From: Chondrosia reniformis
Taxonomy: Eukaryota > Porifera > Demospongiae > Chondrillida > Chondrillidae
Assembly (NCBI GenBank): GCA_947172415.1
Contig: OX359201.1
Coordinates: 3,162,001-3,226,000 of the forward strand
Length of the DNA stretch: 64,000 nt
Direction of reading: 5' to 3'
Both the position numbers and the translations under genes were made by a program. The notes below the pieces were generated by a model. The model was not told the origin of the DNA, ran no database searches, and saw nothing but the letters and a program-made list of their open reading frames with translations. Shown piece after piece: positions 51,259-60,995 of the stretch (the first letter of the stretch is position 1; every line of letters starts with the position of its first letter).

Positions 51259-52109
51259 AGACTTGTAAGTTAATAGTGCAATAAATGAGATATGACAGAT
51301 ATGGTATGGGTATGGTTTCTTTCATTGGTTCCAAACATGTCCATCCAGTGCTTCTCAGAAATGCATGGATTTGTTGAAAGGAATATGTGGATACCTGAAG
51401 GAAAAGAGTACACTTACATATTAACAGCACTTCGCAGTAGTGTGCATGAGTTAATTAGCAATCATATTATATGTACACTTACTTGTTAGACTTGCTAATG
51501 AAATGCTTGCTCACTCCTCATGTTTCCCCGATGCAGGTCTAAGTTATGCGTTCTATAGTGATTCAAAACATGTATCTTCTTCTATAATATTTTTTTCTCT
51601 CTAGTTGTGAAGGTAAGGAGTGACCTGCAGTGATGTGAGAACAATTAGAAATTTGCAATGAATTTTGTAAGTGAAAGCCAAATGAGGTATACAATTAAAG
51701 AAATTGAAACTGTTGACTTACCAGAAAGCTTTTAAATTGCCTGCTCCATGCATCCTTGCTTCTTAGTAAAGCACAAAAGAGGACAATAACTGTGACACTG
51801 CCAACCACACATCAGAGAAAACATTCAAAATTACAAAATACATATGAACTCATACTAACACCCTGTATTGCTGTAGAGTGTGACTTATTGTCAAAATACA
51901 TTATTGATGTAGAAAATTTACAAACACTTAGAAAATACATTATACGTAAACTTCAAAATACTTCCGTGAGTTGAAAGTAGCCTCAAATACTAAATTCTAT
52001 ATAACTTGACATCACCACGTCAGCCTTTGCAGTCACCGTATTCTACCATTCACTTGCCATGATACACAAACACTGCAACCGATGATGGTAGTTGGCACAT
52101 TTGTGTATA

Positions 52110-52781
52110 TCACTCTTCAGGAGCCCACTGTGACATGAAGGTGGTAAATGGAGCAAACCCTAAGGAACATTTTGCAGACACCATTGGAAGAATGGCAGTG
52201 AAATGAGAGGAATCCAGAAATCCTAAAAGGGGAACATGCTCTTCTGGGACTGCATCAGAGCGATAGCAAACGCTGTTATTCAACCTCTTGTCTCTCATTT
52301 CAAACAGATCTTGCAATTCAGTAGGTGTTAAATCCTGCTTAATTTGTTGGAGCTGCTTTCCTTCATCTTGAAGGCATCTGCTGTACATCACACCATACAA
52401 CCAAATGGACCTCTCCAAAATCATTGCCTGTGCATACAGATGAAATTGGTTTCCCCATGACTTGTCAGTGATCGAACTGCGAAGTAGTTCCAGCAACTGT
52501 ACTTCTGCTGCTTTAGCAACTGAAGCAGTATCTCGTTTCTGCAACGGTAGAAGTATCCTAGCAGTTGTCTGAATGGCTTTTAGCATATGTTGTTGATGCA
52601 TAATGAGGCTATAAGTGGTCAACAATCTCAAGTGGCACATGTACTGCTCTGTTCCACAAAGGGCCAAAGATAGCATATGATACCTACAATTTCCACCTCC
52701 TTTAGTGCAAACTGGCATGTACTGTGACGTAAAAGCTGGAAAGACTTTGTCTTTTACTACAACATCCACTTGATGATGCAT
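52110..52781 (-). pseudogene. Helitron C-terminal OTU-like cysteine protease domain
   Basis: A 223-codon open segment, the last part of the Helitron protein. Residues 27-38 read KGGGNCRYHMLS, followed by LALCGTEQYMCHLR; this matches the OTU core in which G-D-G-N-C holds the nucleophile (Cys32 here). Near the end, DSSHFTAILP (His193) fits the catalytic His block. The Asp that usually precedes the Cys in OTU proteases is replaced by Gly, so activity is doubtful. OTU enzymes remove ubiquitin; the role in Helitrons is unknown. A frameshift near 52800 separates it from the helicase segment. The frame ends WAPEE-stop, a plausible natural end of the polyprotein. Confidence 0.7.
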
Positions 52782-53533
52782 ATTACTGAAAGTTGCCCGG
52801 AAGGACGATTGACCACTTTACAAATAGTCTGTAATTCACTGTGATGACACTTTGACCACCTCACTATTGATTCACTATTCAAAGTGTTACTAGTCACTAA
52901 AGCTTTAAGTGTTGTTTTCAGTGACAACACAAGTGTGTCAACATAAGTAATTGGGATGTCTGAATGCACAGACTGACTGCCAACCACCAATGGTTCCGAT
53001 GTATACTCCTTGCCATGTGTCCCTTTTTCCGCAATCTTAACATAAGATTGTGACATACACTTGTCATTGTGTACCAAAGCACTACTACCCTTTACTGCAG
53101 CACTTGATTTCTCCTCATTTTGACTACAATTCTGGACAAAATGACCTGATATTAGCTCCTCTTTTTCTGATTCCTCACCACTATGAGCAGATTCTTGTCG
53201 TAGCCTTGCCATTTCCTCATGGACTCTCTTGTTTGCTGTCATCTTCTTTGGCTGAAAGTTCAGGAGGCCCACTCCATTCAGTGTGCGCCCACGACTAAGA
53301 GCTACATAGGCCATTCCAGGTTCAACTACATCCTTCCCTAAATCCATGACTGCTGCATCAAGAGACAATCCTTGCACCTCGTGAATAGTTGCTGCCCAGC
53401 ACAGAATCAAGGGAATCTGTGTTCTCTGCAGGAGTGTACCTTCCTTTCCATAGAAACGTGCAGGAATAAGCTGAATTGGTACAACCAGCTGTTCCCCCGA
53501 GACAACATGGTACCTTTGACAATTTCCCCACAT
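52757..53533 (-). pseudogene. Helitron PIF1-type helicase, C-terminal motifs and linker
   Basis: A 258-codon segment continuing the helicase after a frameshift near 53515-53530. It has RTQIPLILCWA, then TIHEVQG (residues 49-55) and YVALSRGR (76-83), corresponding to the late PIF1 motifs that couple ATP hydrolysis to DNA unwinding. In most PIF1 proteins the first of these is T-x-H-K-x-Q-G; here the Lys is Glu. From about residue 100 on the sequence is a polar linker (EESEKEELIS) with no recognised domain, leading to the OTU segment. A short piece in the other frame (53648-53540) holds VNGARGTIVGFK, the block just before. Confidence 0.8.
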
Positions 53534-53539
53534 TGGTAT

Positions 53540-54629
53540 CTAAGAATCTCACATATACCTCTGTGGGTAATTCACCAGGCATACTCTGATGCCTTGCATT
53601 TCTTGACCACTTGAAGCCTACAATTGTTCCTCTGGCACCATTCACCAAGTCATCACCACAGTTAATGTTTCATCGCAACATTAATCTAGCACCAACTGCT
53701 AGCCTCAGTATACGGGGCAGTGCAGCACAGTCTTTATCATCTTGTGGAATGAGACATTCTCGAACCTCATTGTATTTAATATTGGCATAAATTTGCCCTC
53801 GACTCTCTAATATTGCATGCTCGGCATCAATACTATAGATTTGACTGCTCTTTGCTAGATTTTTTATCTGCATTTCATTGTGCCCATCAACATCTACTCT
53901 ACGAGGATACAATGTCAGAGCTGTATCAAATGGGGAAGCCAGCAAATCCACAGTCCCACCCGAAACCAAACGTGTTTGAAGAACTTTCACATCTTCATTG
54001 GTGTGCACGCCCTTCCTGATCCGATTAAGTATCTCTGAGAATGAAACATCATTCTGCTGACGCATGTTCACTTCCAGTTCAATCACCTTGAAGAAATCCC
54101 TCCAAAGGTGTGAAGCCAGTCGCCCCGATGAGCGTCCAGGTTTCTGACTGAATATAAAACTACGGTTCACTGGAGATAGCTGGTACAAGTCACCCACTGC
54201 AATGACATTCAAGCCACAAAAGATCTCATCATTGCCATAAATCTCACACAGTCGACTGTGAACTGACTTCAGTATCTGGTAAGACACCATACTGATTTCA
54301 TCAATGATGATGGTGTGCACTCCTTGCCACAGATTCCTCAAGTCATGCAGGGCTAGGGCATTCAGCTGCAATTGATGAGCAGTTCTGCCATGCTCCACCT
54401 GAAGCCGCAATGCTCTATGGATTGTGAGGCCTCCATTGTTGAAGGCTGCAACCCCGGTGGGTGCCATCAACATACAGGCATGCATCTCTTGACTCCCTGA
54501 CATAGAACGTTCCATATGCTCTTTAATAGCCCTAATTACATTTGATTTTCCAGTGCCTGCTCCACCTGTCACAAACAGATGAAATGGTTCTGGAGGTTTG
54601 TGGCGTATTTTCATTCTGTGTTTGTGCAA
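53540..54629 (-). pseudogene. Helitron PIF1-type helicase, N-terminal motifs
   Basis: The ATPase core of the Helitron helicase, which unwinds DNA for rolling-circle transfer. Walker A is GGAGTGKS (residues 22-29 from 54629). MAPTGVAAFNNGGLTIH follows, then the Walker B/motif II IIIDEISM (Asp110, Glu111), and GDLYQLSPV (146-154) as motif III. A region with EVNMRQQND and IRKG is also typical. The frame is in register with the upstream segment, from which it is separated by one TAG (54630-54632). It runs through a TGA at 53670-53672 into NINCGDDLVNGARGT in the same frame, so both stops look like point mutations. Confidence 0.88.
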
Positions 54630-55211
54630 CTAACGAGTGTGGTGCACAACAATGTCAAATGGAATACGCTGCTTTGTATTCAAACTTGCAATGAGTTGCC
54701 TAAATGCCCTATCCATAAGGGAGTGTCTACTGACAGCTCCAATGTCGTCATCATTGTCATTTAAGAGCATATGTTCTTCATCTATTGCACTCAGATTGTC
54801 ATCATCAAGGCATGCTGGGTCCATGAAATGCTCTGGGTTCATCAACCCTCCTTCAGCCTCAATAAAGGGTTGTGCAGCATCCTCCCTTTGAGCCTGCTGT
54901 GCCATTGGGGCAACAACATCTTGGTAGGCATCGTCTTCCAAGGCTTGTAATTGCACAACAGCCTTCTGCACTTCATCTGCAAAGGCATGATTGTGAGCAT
55001 TAAAAGCAACCATTTCTCCTTCTCGTACAATGAAAGCCTGCATTGCAGAAGAGTGACCTTTCAACAGATCCTCAGGTTCCTTCCTCCAAGGGATGTATAG
55101 TAGCAGCAAACTGTAGTAATAGTCATCACCATGACTTTCTACTGTCTGTACTGGGACTTGAAGACAGGCTTGCTTCCTTCTCAGATGAACCCATCCCATG
55201 TCATTCTGCAA
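54630..55211 (-). pseudogene. Helitron Rep-helicase linker region
   Basis: A 193-codon segment between Rep and helicase. It begins MGWVHLRRKQ and contains YYYSLLLLYIPWRKEPEDLL, a block found in Helitron proteins between these two domains. The rest is an acidic stretch rich in Asp and Glu (for example LNDNDDDIG), then FRQLIASLNTKQR, which leads in frame through the TAG at 54630 into the helicase. The frameshift to the upstream Rep segment is near 55215-55240. No catalytic role is assigned. Confidence 0.75.
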
Positions 55212-55215
55212 CTGG

Positions 55216-55869
55216 TTACGAGACTGTGCTGGTCCATTCCAACTTTCCCAACACCCGTGTATCTACATCATACCACACTGCAAAGTGAGCCAAGGTCATG
55301 CTTGCAAATTCTGGTGTGTCAGGTCTAGAGGCATATCTATCAAAGATACCAGGGGCAAAACTATCAGAGGAATCATCCTCCAATTCAAGCAATTCAGACC
55401 TACTCTTGAGTAACCGCGTTCTCTTTTCTGGTCTGGTAGTGTTAAGGAATACAACTTTTCTTGAATTTTCTTTCAGAGGCAAGTGACACAATCGATATGC
55501 TGCCTCCTGGGCACTCAACTCATGATGGGTCAGCATTGTGTTGCCAATCTTTGACAGACGCTTTCTTGTTGAAGCCTGAGGAGGCAAGCTTTCCGATGCA
55601 TCTCGAATAGCTTTCCTGACCTCTTCACTTTCTGATTTACACATGTAGGAACACACATATGCAGCTGTGCCATATACTGATCCAATCAATTGTATATCCA
55701 TATTAGCTTTCCATGCCTTCAGAAGGTGTGTATAGTATGGATTGCAGTTTTCTTCCCCTGCTGATCTCTTCAAGACATAGAACCTGGACTTGTTTCCAGG
55801 ATCATCATGGCTTTTCAGCCATGTATCTTCTGACAGAGGTTGAGGAAAATCAAATCGGCAGTCTGCCAC
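55216..55869 (-). pseudogene. Helitron Rep region, two-tyrosine segment
   Basis: A 217-codon segment. It starts CRFDFPQPL, has NPYYTHLLKAWKANMDIQ and then AAYVCSYMCKSE (residues 69-80). Tyr71 and Tyr75 with Lys78 form the Y-x-x-x-Y-x-x-K motif; in Helitrons the paired tyrosines attack DNA and hold the ends during rolling-circle transposition. LTHHELSAQEAAYRL and VVFLNTTRPEKR follow, also typical. It joins the HUH segment through a frameshift near 55865-55880 and the linker through another near 55215-55240. Confidence 0.85.
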
Positions 55870-56371
55870 ATTTTTCCCCTTGTGTTGCTTTCCTGCAAGT
55901 TGATGTATGATGGTGCTGCTGCACTCTCAACACCAATGAATGAAGTTCTTCATCTTTGCAACCTTGTGTTGGAATATTCACAGAAATGTACCTATCAATG
56001 TACTGTGGAGCAATCTGCCTTCCAGCTGTAGCATCTAAGTTTGGAGCATCCCTTATCCACCACATGGAATGGACATGTGGAGATCCCCTCAACTGGAATT
56101 CAATTCTCCAAAAGTAGTCAACTACCTCACCAATAGGTTGCCCAGATCCTTTAATCACTTCCCTGAGGAAGCACTGAAAGCGATGTGCAAAATGCCTAGC
56201 TGTAACCACTGGATTTGTCCTCATCAGTTCTCTCCTCTCACTGGCTGATAAATTAGCTGCCTGTTCCTCTGACAGATTCTGACCCATACTCCTGCTTAGC
56301 ACTATCATCAAGTCCACCCAATTATTATCGTCAGCACTCAGTGGGACAAAGAATGTGGGAGGACCTAGCAA
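55850..56371 (-). pseudogene. Helitron Rep region, HUH segment
   Basis: A 173-codon segment opening LGPPTFFVPLSADD. NPVVTARHFAHRF and PIGEVVDYFWRIEFQLRGSP lead to HVH (His99 and His101, bases 56069-56077), the metal-binding HUH motif of Rep nucleases, followed by SMWWI. The active-site residues are intact even though the frame is broken. Upstream, IQLFA in the previous segment should be followed by about four residues before LGPPT; these are missing, so a deletion of about 10-11 bases near 56375 caused the frameshift. Confidence 0.88.
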
Positions 56372-56759
56372 ATAGCTGGATCTTTACTGAGTTCCAATAA
56401 GCCTTTGTGCCACGAATATCTCTCATGAAGCTATAACAATTTTCACGCAAGTGAGGGTTATTTTCCAGGCATCCTAGCAGCAAACCAGCTGTGAGTAGCT
56501 CCTTCTCATTGGTTTCCTTGTTAGACTTCTCACAGTGGCCTATTCTGAATGATTGCATCCTCATAGCAATAGAAATGCTGCTCTGCAACTTCAGGGCTTC
56601 TACAATGTTACAGGCCCAAAAGATATTAGCAGGATGACATGCCCATCTTGAGTCAGCACTAAGCATTCTTCTTTGAAAATATTCTAGAGGTGTAACTTTG
56701 ACTTCTCTGATGGTGCCAAAACCAGTTTCACCATTGGGGTAAAGGGTCGGAAAAGCCAA
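56331..56759 (-). pseudogene. Helitron N-terminal domain start (Helitron_like_N)
   Basis: A 142-codon segment. LAFPTLYPNGETGFG marks the start of the conserved Helitron N-terminal domain. Further blocks are VTPLEYFQRRML, SRWACHPANIFWA, and SFMRDIRGTKAYWNSV near the end. It continues into the HUH segment after the deletion at about 56375. The apparent Met start is not a real start: with the candidate intron at 56765-56850 removed, the frame extends upstream as VDLIQ-E-VLAFP. Confidence 0.8.
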
Positions 56760-56764
56760 TACTT

Positions 56765-56850
56765 CTAAATCATTTTGATTCTCAAATATACTTAGTGGTG
56801 TGGTTGTTACTCTGTAACTTATGTATCTGTTGTTCTATTGGTATACCTAC
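56765..56850 (-). other. Candidate 86-bp spliceosomal intron in the Helitron gene
   Basis: Between the DUF6570-like and N-terminal segments the minus strand reads CAAG-GTAGGTATACC (donor, first intron base 56850) and GATTTAG-AAGTATTGG (acceptor, last intron base 56765). Removing these 86 bases joins ATA CAA G to AA GTA TTG and gives IQEVLAFPTLYPNG, in frame with the conserved domain. The region between is full of stops in all frames. Upstream, the frame of ALQPVVDAVDLIQ is itself separated from the 56938-57990 frame by a TGA (56906-56908) and a frameshift near 56940. Confidence 0.5.
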
Positions 56851-56937
56851 CTTGTATCAAGTCAACAGCGTCTACAACGGGCTGGAGAGCATCCAACCTA
56901 ACAATTCATGTTTCATCCATTTCTAAAATATCTTTAT

Positions 56938-57990
56938 TCACATTTTCACCGTCAGTGACTTTTCTTCTTTATGGTTGAACATGTCTTCTGACATCTTAGT
57001 GATGGTGATGTCACCATACAAGGGGTTATGTTGCTCTAACCATTTCAGAGCTTGCATCACATTGGAGTATCGACAGGTATGGTAAATTGTATCAGGGACA
57101 GAGCCATTTGGTTTACTTCCAATAGAATCTGGCTGCTGAATGTAAAGAATATCTTCACCACTGGGTAAACGAGGGAGCTCTGAAATGACACAGTCAACAT
57201 TAGAGGGAAAATTGATTACCTGGCCTCTAACAGCCCTTTTTCCACCCCTTGGCAAATTGGTCATTTTCATGAAAACAGTAGCCTTTGAAATCAAACGCTG
57301 CTCTAATGTGTTTAGTCCAATGAACACTGAAGGGACCTCTGGTACTTTCATTTTATTAATCTGTGATCCTGCTGGAATTTTCTTTCTTTCCATAGCACTC
57401 TTGCACTTGTTACACAACCAAACACTTTCTATACTTTCTTGAACTGATTCATTCACCACAGCAAGTAGATCATTTGCCACATCGTAGCTGTACAGGGCAC
57501 CCAACTGGTCAGAGCACGACCTTTCACATGAAAAACACTTATGGGTCGGCCCCTTAAGAATTGCTTTTTCAAATTTATGTAAGTTATTTTTCAACTTTAA
57601 AGCTTGTTTTGATGGTATTGAAATCTCAAGTCTTGGTACTTGCACAGCAGATGCAGTAACAACACCAGACTCAATTACACTTCCACCCACTTCCATGTCC
57701 ACCTCTTCAGATTTTTGGCTGATAAGATTTTCCTTACCAGTATCATCCATGACTGAATCATCACTTTGGGTTGATTCTCTTTGAACTTCCTTCAAACTGT
57801 CACTCTCAAACCCATCAGTGGATTCATAAATTGAACTAATGCGGGTCACATTTACCTTGGTATTTGAAACAATGCTAGTACATGGCACACTACTGGTTAT
57901 TTCTCCTTCTGAGTTACGTTTTTGCCTCCTCCATGCTTGCATTCTTAATCTTGCTTGCTCTTTTTCTCTCTCCAGTCTTAGAGTATTCAT
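56938..57990 (-). pseudogene. Helitron N-terminal region: zinc motif and DUF6570-like domain
   Basis: A 350-codon open segment. It starts LEREKEQARLRMQAWRRQKR, a basic run usual in these proteins, then an acidic low-complexity linker to about residue 115. Cysteine pairs follow: KCFSCERSC (152-159) and LCNKCK (193-196), a likely zinc-binding unit. Next come TLEQRLISKATVFMKMTNLP (228-247), RGQVINFPSNV, ISELPRLP and ALKWLEQHNPLYGDI (314-328), matching the DUF6570-like block found ahead of the Rep domain in many Helitron polyproteins. The upstream repeat segment is in another frame; the shift is near 57985-58000. Confidence 0.75.
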
Positions 57991-58612
57991 TAATCAATCT
58001 TGTTTTCTTAAATTTGTTACTGCTGCTCAGTCTTGACTCCTGTTTTTTAGTCGATTCAGACTGCAACCTCTTCCTCTGATTTTCAGAGAGGGTACCAAGT
58101 CTTTCAGCACGATCTTCATTGCTTTCTGACTGCAACCTCTTACTCTGATTTTCAGAGAGGGTGGCAAGTCTTGCAGCACGATCTTCATGGCTTTCTGACT
58201 GCAACCTCTTACTCTGATTTTCAGAGAGGGTGGTAAGTCTTGCAGCACCATCTGCACTGCTTTCTGACTGCAGCCTCTTACTCTGATTTTCAGAGAGGGT
58301 GTCAAGTCTTGCAGCACGATCTTCATTGCTTTCTGACTGCAACCTCTTACTCTGATTTTCAGAGAGGGTGGCAAGTCTTGTTGCACGATTTTCCTTGGTT
58401 TCTGAGTACAGCCATTTCCTGTTATTTTCAGTGAGTGCAGCAAGCCTCACAGCACCTTGCTTCTCAGTCTCATATTGCAGCCGCAATCTCTGGTTCTCTG
58501 ACATTATTAATAATCTTATACGGTGCTCTTCAACTGTTTCAGCATCTAGCCGCTTTCTCTGACATGCTGACAGCATGGCCAGTGTAGAACATTTCTTTAT
58601 TGCACTGTCCAT
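57914..58612 (-). pseudogene. Helitron N-terminal 23-residue repeat region
   Basis: A 232-codon segment starting MDSAIKKCSTLAML. Its centre is a run of about seven to eight 23-residue repeats with consensus RLATLSENQSKRLQSESNED, encoded by 69-bp DNA repeats (about 58030-58560 on the plus strand). The pattern of Arg, Leu and Glu suggests helical or coiled-coil structure; similar Arg/Glu-rich repeats precede the conserved domains of many Helitron proteins. The five central copies are nearly identical in DNA, so they expanded recently. The frame continues past the shift near 57990 only as non-conserved residues. The Met is directly preceded by a TAA (58613-58615). Confidence 0.7.
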
Positions 58613-59071
58613 TTATTCTTGACTGTCAATTCCAGTTTGGTCCATAACTGGATTAACAGCTGATGTAGGCATTGTCAGTTCATCATGTATCTCATTCTGA
58701 CGTGGGCCTGGGTTCAGTTCAACATCTCCACCCAGCAATAGCAGTATACTTAATGAACAAGCTAAGCGAAAGTTGCCCTTACAGTAGCGCCTTCTGCGTA
58801 GCAGGTGATGCAATGTACACCTGAACCATTGTTTTCGTTGATGGATGCACATATTCTTGTGCAATACAAAAACCAAATGATAATGCTTCATTGGAATGTC
58901 ATGGTACTCCAAGGAATTAGTTGTAATATGACCATGGCAAGGCTCATATGTTACTGACATAAGGATTGTGAAACCATCAAGGTTCATTTCATTAAGGTCA
59001 GTGTACATTTTTATTTCATGGATCATACTGTAAGTAGAAGTACATATTTCAGATTGCCAAACACAAGACAA
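58613..59071 (-). CDS. Short frame with 2A-like GDVELNPGP motif ahead of the Helitron ORF
   Basis: A 152-codon frame, in register with the Helitron repeat segment and separated from it by a single TAA followed at once by ATG. Residues 101-114 are hydrophobic (FRLACSLSILLLLG), followed by GDVELNPGP (115-123, bases 58703-58729) and then R. This matches the 2A consensus D-x-E-x-N-P-G-P, which makes the ribosome skip the Gly-Pro bond; a Leu-rich stretch before it is also typical. Such motifs at the N-terminus are known in several invertebrate non-LTR retrotransposons. A basic RRRRYCKGN precedes the hydrophobic part. The true start is unclear; Met74 or Met61 would give a shorter leader. If the TAA is a mutation, this is the N-terminus of the Helitron protein. 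Confidence 0.55.
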   Translation of the reverse strand: MSCVWQSEICTSTYSMIHEIKMYTDLNEMNLDGFTILMSVTYEPCHGHITTNSLEYHDIPMKHYHLVFVLHKNMCIHQRKQWFRCTLHHLLRRRRYCKGNFRLACSLSILLLLGGDVELNPGPRQNEIHDELTMPTSAVNPVMDQTGIDSQE

Positions 59072-59079
59072 TCCATTCC

Positions 59080-59310
59080 AGATACAGTGTGAGTGACCCC
59101 AGAGTGAGGGTGCAGGACCCCGGCAGCTAGGTCCAGGACCCCAGTCACAGGGTGAGTAACCCCAGTCACAGGGTTGGCAACCCTAGCCACAGGATAATTG
59201 ACCCCAGCCACAGGGTGTGCACCCCCAGCCACAGGGTAATTGACCCCAGCCACAGGGTGAGCAACCCCAGCCACAGGGTAATCGACTCCAGCCACAGGGT
59301 GATTTACTTT
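59080..59310. repeat. 21-bp minisatellite
   Basis: Tandem copies of a 21-bp unit close to 'ccccagccacagggtaattg', alternating with variants 'ggtgagcaa' and 'ggtgtgcac'. About ten units are present, the outer ones more diverged. Because 21 is a multiple of three, the minus strand is open through it as a seven-residue repeat (VAGVNYP/VAGVAHP), but start context and conservation give no support for a gene. Confidence 0.85.
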
Positions 59311-60704
59311 GACTCCAGAAACAGAGCCAAGAAATGACAGACTGAGTGTAATTATGTTTTTAGATAGTGCCTATCATGACAGTCTGTTCATGTGAGATGT
59401 ATGCAAATGGAGTGGTGTTAGAGTGCATACATACTATATATTGTTCATGGTTCAGACATCTATAGCCTGGAATAAAGAATAGAAAGGCAGCTAATATATA
59501 TACAAAAGAACACCCTGTCACACAGCATAGAACAACTTAAAGATAAAGATACAATTGTTAGCATGTGAAAAATTATTGAGATTTTCGAAAATTTGGCCTC
59601 TAAACACATTAGCCCTTTTTATATGAATTCGATCTTGTCTATCAAGAATAGCGCCACCCCTTGAGCAGCTAGCTGCCCCACCCACCACCTCTAGACAACT
59701 GCCCCACCCATAGTCTTCTAGAATCACATGAAGGCACAATTCTGAACTAATAATAACTATTATATAGTAAACAGAAGTGATGATTTTGACTTACTCAAAA
59801 ATGGCCACTTCAACATTATTTCCGCTGTCGCTGATTCTTCTACAAACACGTTCAGTATAAACGCTTGAAGAAGTAATTCATTGCGACGTGCTTGAAGTTA
59901 GTGTTGTCGATTTTTATAAATACAGCAATTAAATAGTGCAATAGAAATTCGTGCGCCCAGTTATTGCCTCGCATAATTATCAATAAAACTCACACATACT
60001 ATATTGTCACTTTACAAATCAATGATGGCTAAGTTGGCTGTGTTCTGTGCAGCCTTTCTTACTGTTTTTTCCATGTTCACTGTTCTGGGATGATTCCTGG
60101 CGCCTGACATAATTATGGATATCATGTAATATGCCTAAAAATAGGGCTTTCAGAGCGCAAAAGACTAGTGTATTTATTTGGCAGGCGCCGTCTTTGTCTT
60201 TGGCGTACGCTTCTTATGACTGCTTAGCATTATTATCAATAGATGATACAAACATTACAGTGTTTATTATAAACAGTTTATAAACAAATACTGTCATGTT
60301 TGTAAACACGGAAATCTAATTTAAGTTAGAAGTAAACTTACAGCCTAAATGTACTGTAAGACTTTAGTAGAGATGTAGGTTCTACAACTTTGGCTTCAGG
60401 GGGAGGTGAAAAAGATGCAACTCCCCAAAAGCAATGTGGGTAGAAGGGGTAAGGGTTCAATGGTAAACAACATGCCAACAGTTGAATGTATAATATATGT
60501 AAAAAATTTAATAATTTTTCTCTTTTTTTCCTTTATACGTTCCATTCAATAAATGTTTCTGAAGGCGGGAACATTTTCTTTCAGTAGAACTATAAACATT
60601 TATATGCATTGTTTATGTAATTAATTATTCATTAATTAACCTGATTCGGGAAAATAAAAGATAGTCAAGACGATTAACCAATATTAATTTTAAGGTTGTT
60701 TAAT
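59311..60704. other. Non-coding stretch upstream of the Helitron gene
   Basis: About 1.4 kb, AT-rich, with no satellite and no recognisable coding sequence; open frames are short and show no family signal. It is probably the 5' flank of the Helitron or an unrelated transposon remnant. A loose inverted pair 'tataaacagtttataaac' and 'tgtttgtaaac' lies near 60270-60305. No promoter motif is called. Confidence 0.5.
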
Positions 60705-60995
60705 GTTTAATGTCGTGGGAATTGGAGGCTGTGGTTCCGAGCTGACAAGAGGATGGGAGTGCTCAAAGCAGAGGAGGTCTGTCTTGAAAGAAGCCAGATT
60801 GATACTGAGAAGCCACGGAATAGAACTAGAACCGGAAATGTAGCTGAAGACAGATCCCTCACAAAATAGTGTAAGAGAATGGAGGAGAGTGGCACGTGAG
60901 CTCCTGGAGGCTCAGACTGAAAGGTTAAAAAGTAACCTAGCCAAAAAGTCTCACCAGGCTCATACCACAGACAAGTCACAAATAGGGAGTCTTAT

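Larger units (their letters stand above)
50568..59310 (-). mobile_element. Decayed Helitron with OTU domain (5' limit uncertain)
   Basis: The element runs on the minus strand from an uncertain 5' point above 59071 to the hairpin-CTAA end at 50568. Its protein remnants, listed separately, are in the order repeat region, zinc/DUF6570-like, Rep (HUH), PIF1 helicase, OTU-like. The first four are the standard Helitron layout; an OTU-like cysteine protease domain is known from Helentron/Helitron2-type proteins. The 1.5 kb between the OTU stop and the 3' end (50691-52109) is non-coding, with a partial duplication ('ggatgcaagtgactccca' and 'ggatgcaaatgactccca', 50729 and 50778) and the long inverted repeat at 50981-51258. 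I could not identify a 5' TC end. Confidence 0.7.

Noticed and set aside
50706-51974. Several plus-strand frames of 60-76 codons near the Helitron 3' end
   Set aside because: They have no domain resemblance, overlap duplications and the palindrome, and lie opposite the Helitron 3' non-coding region.
58027-58443. Alternative-frame repeat protein (PSLKIRVRGCSQKAMKIVLQ) in the 69-bp repeats
   Set aside because: It is a shifted reading of the same DNA repeats. The frame with Arg/Leu/Glu repeats joins the Helitron start and fits family pattern better.
59023-59295. Seven-residue repeat protein (VAGVNYP) from the 21-bp minisatellite
   Set aside because: A 21-bp unit without stops is open by necessity. 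There is no independent evidence of translation.
60707-60979. Minus-strand 90-codon frame opposite the R2-like copy 2
   Set aside because: It is antisense to the retrotransposon coding sequence, with no similarity of its own.
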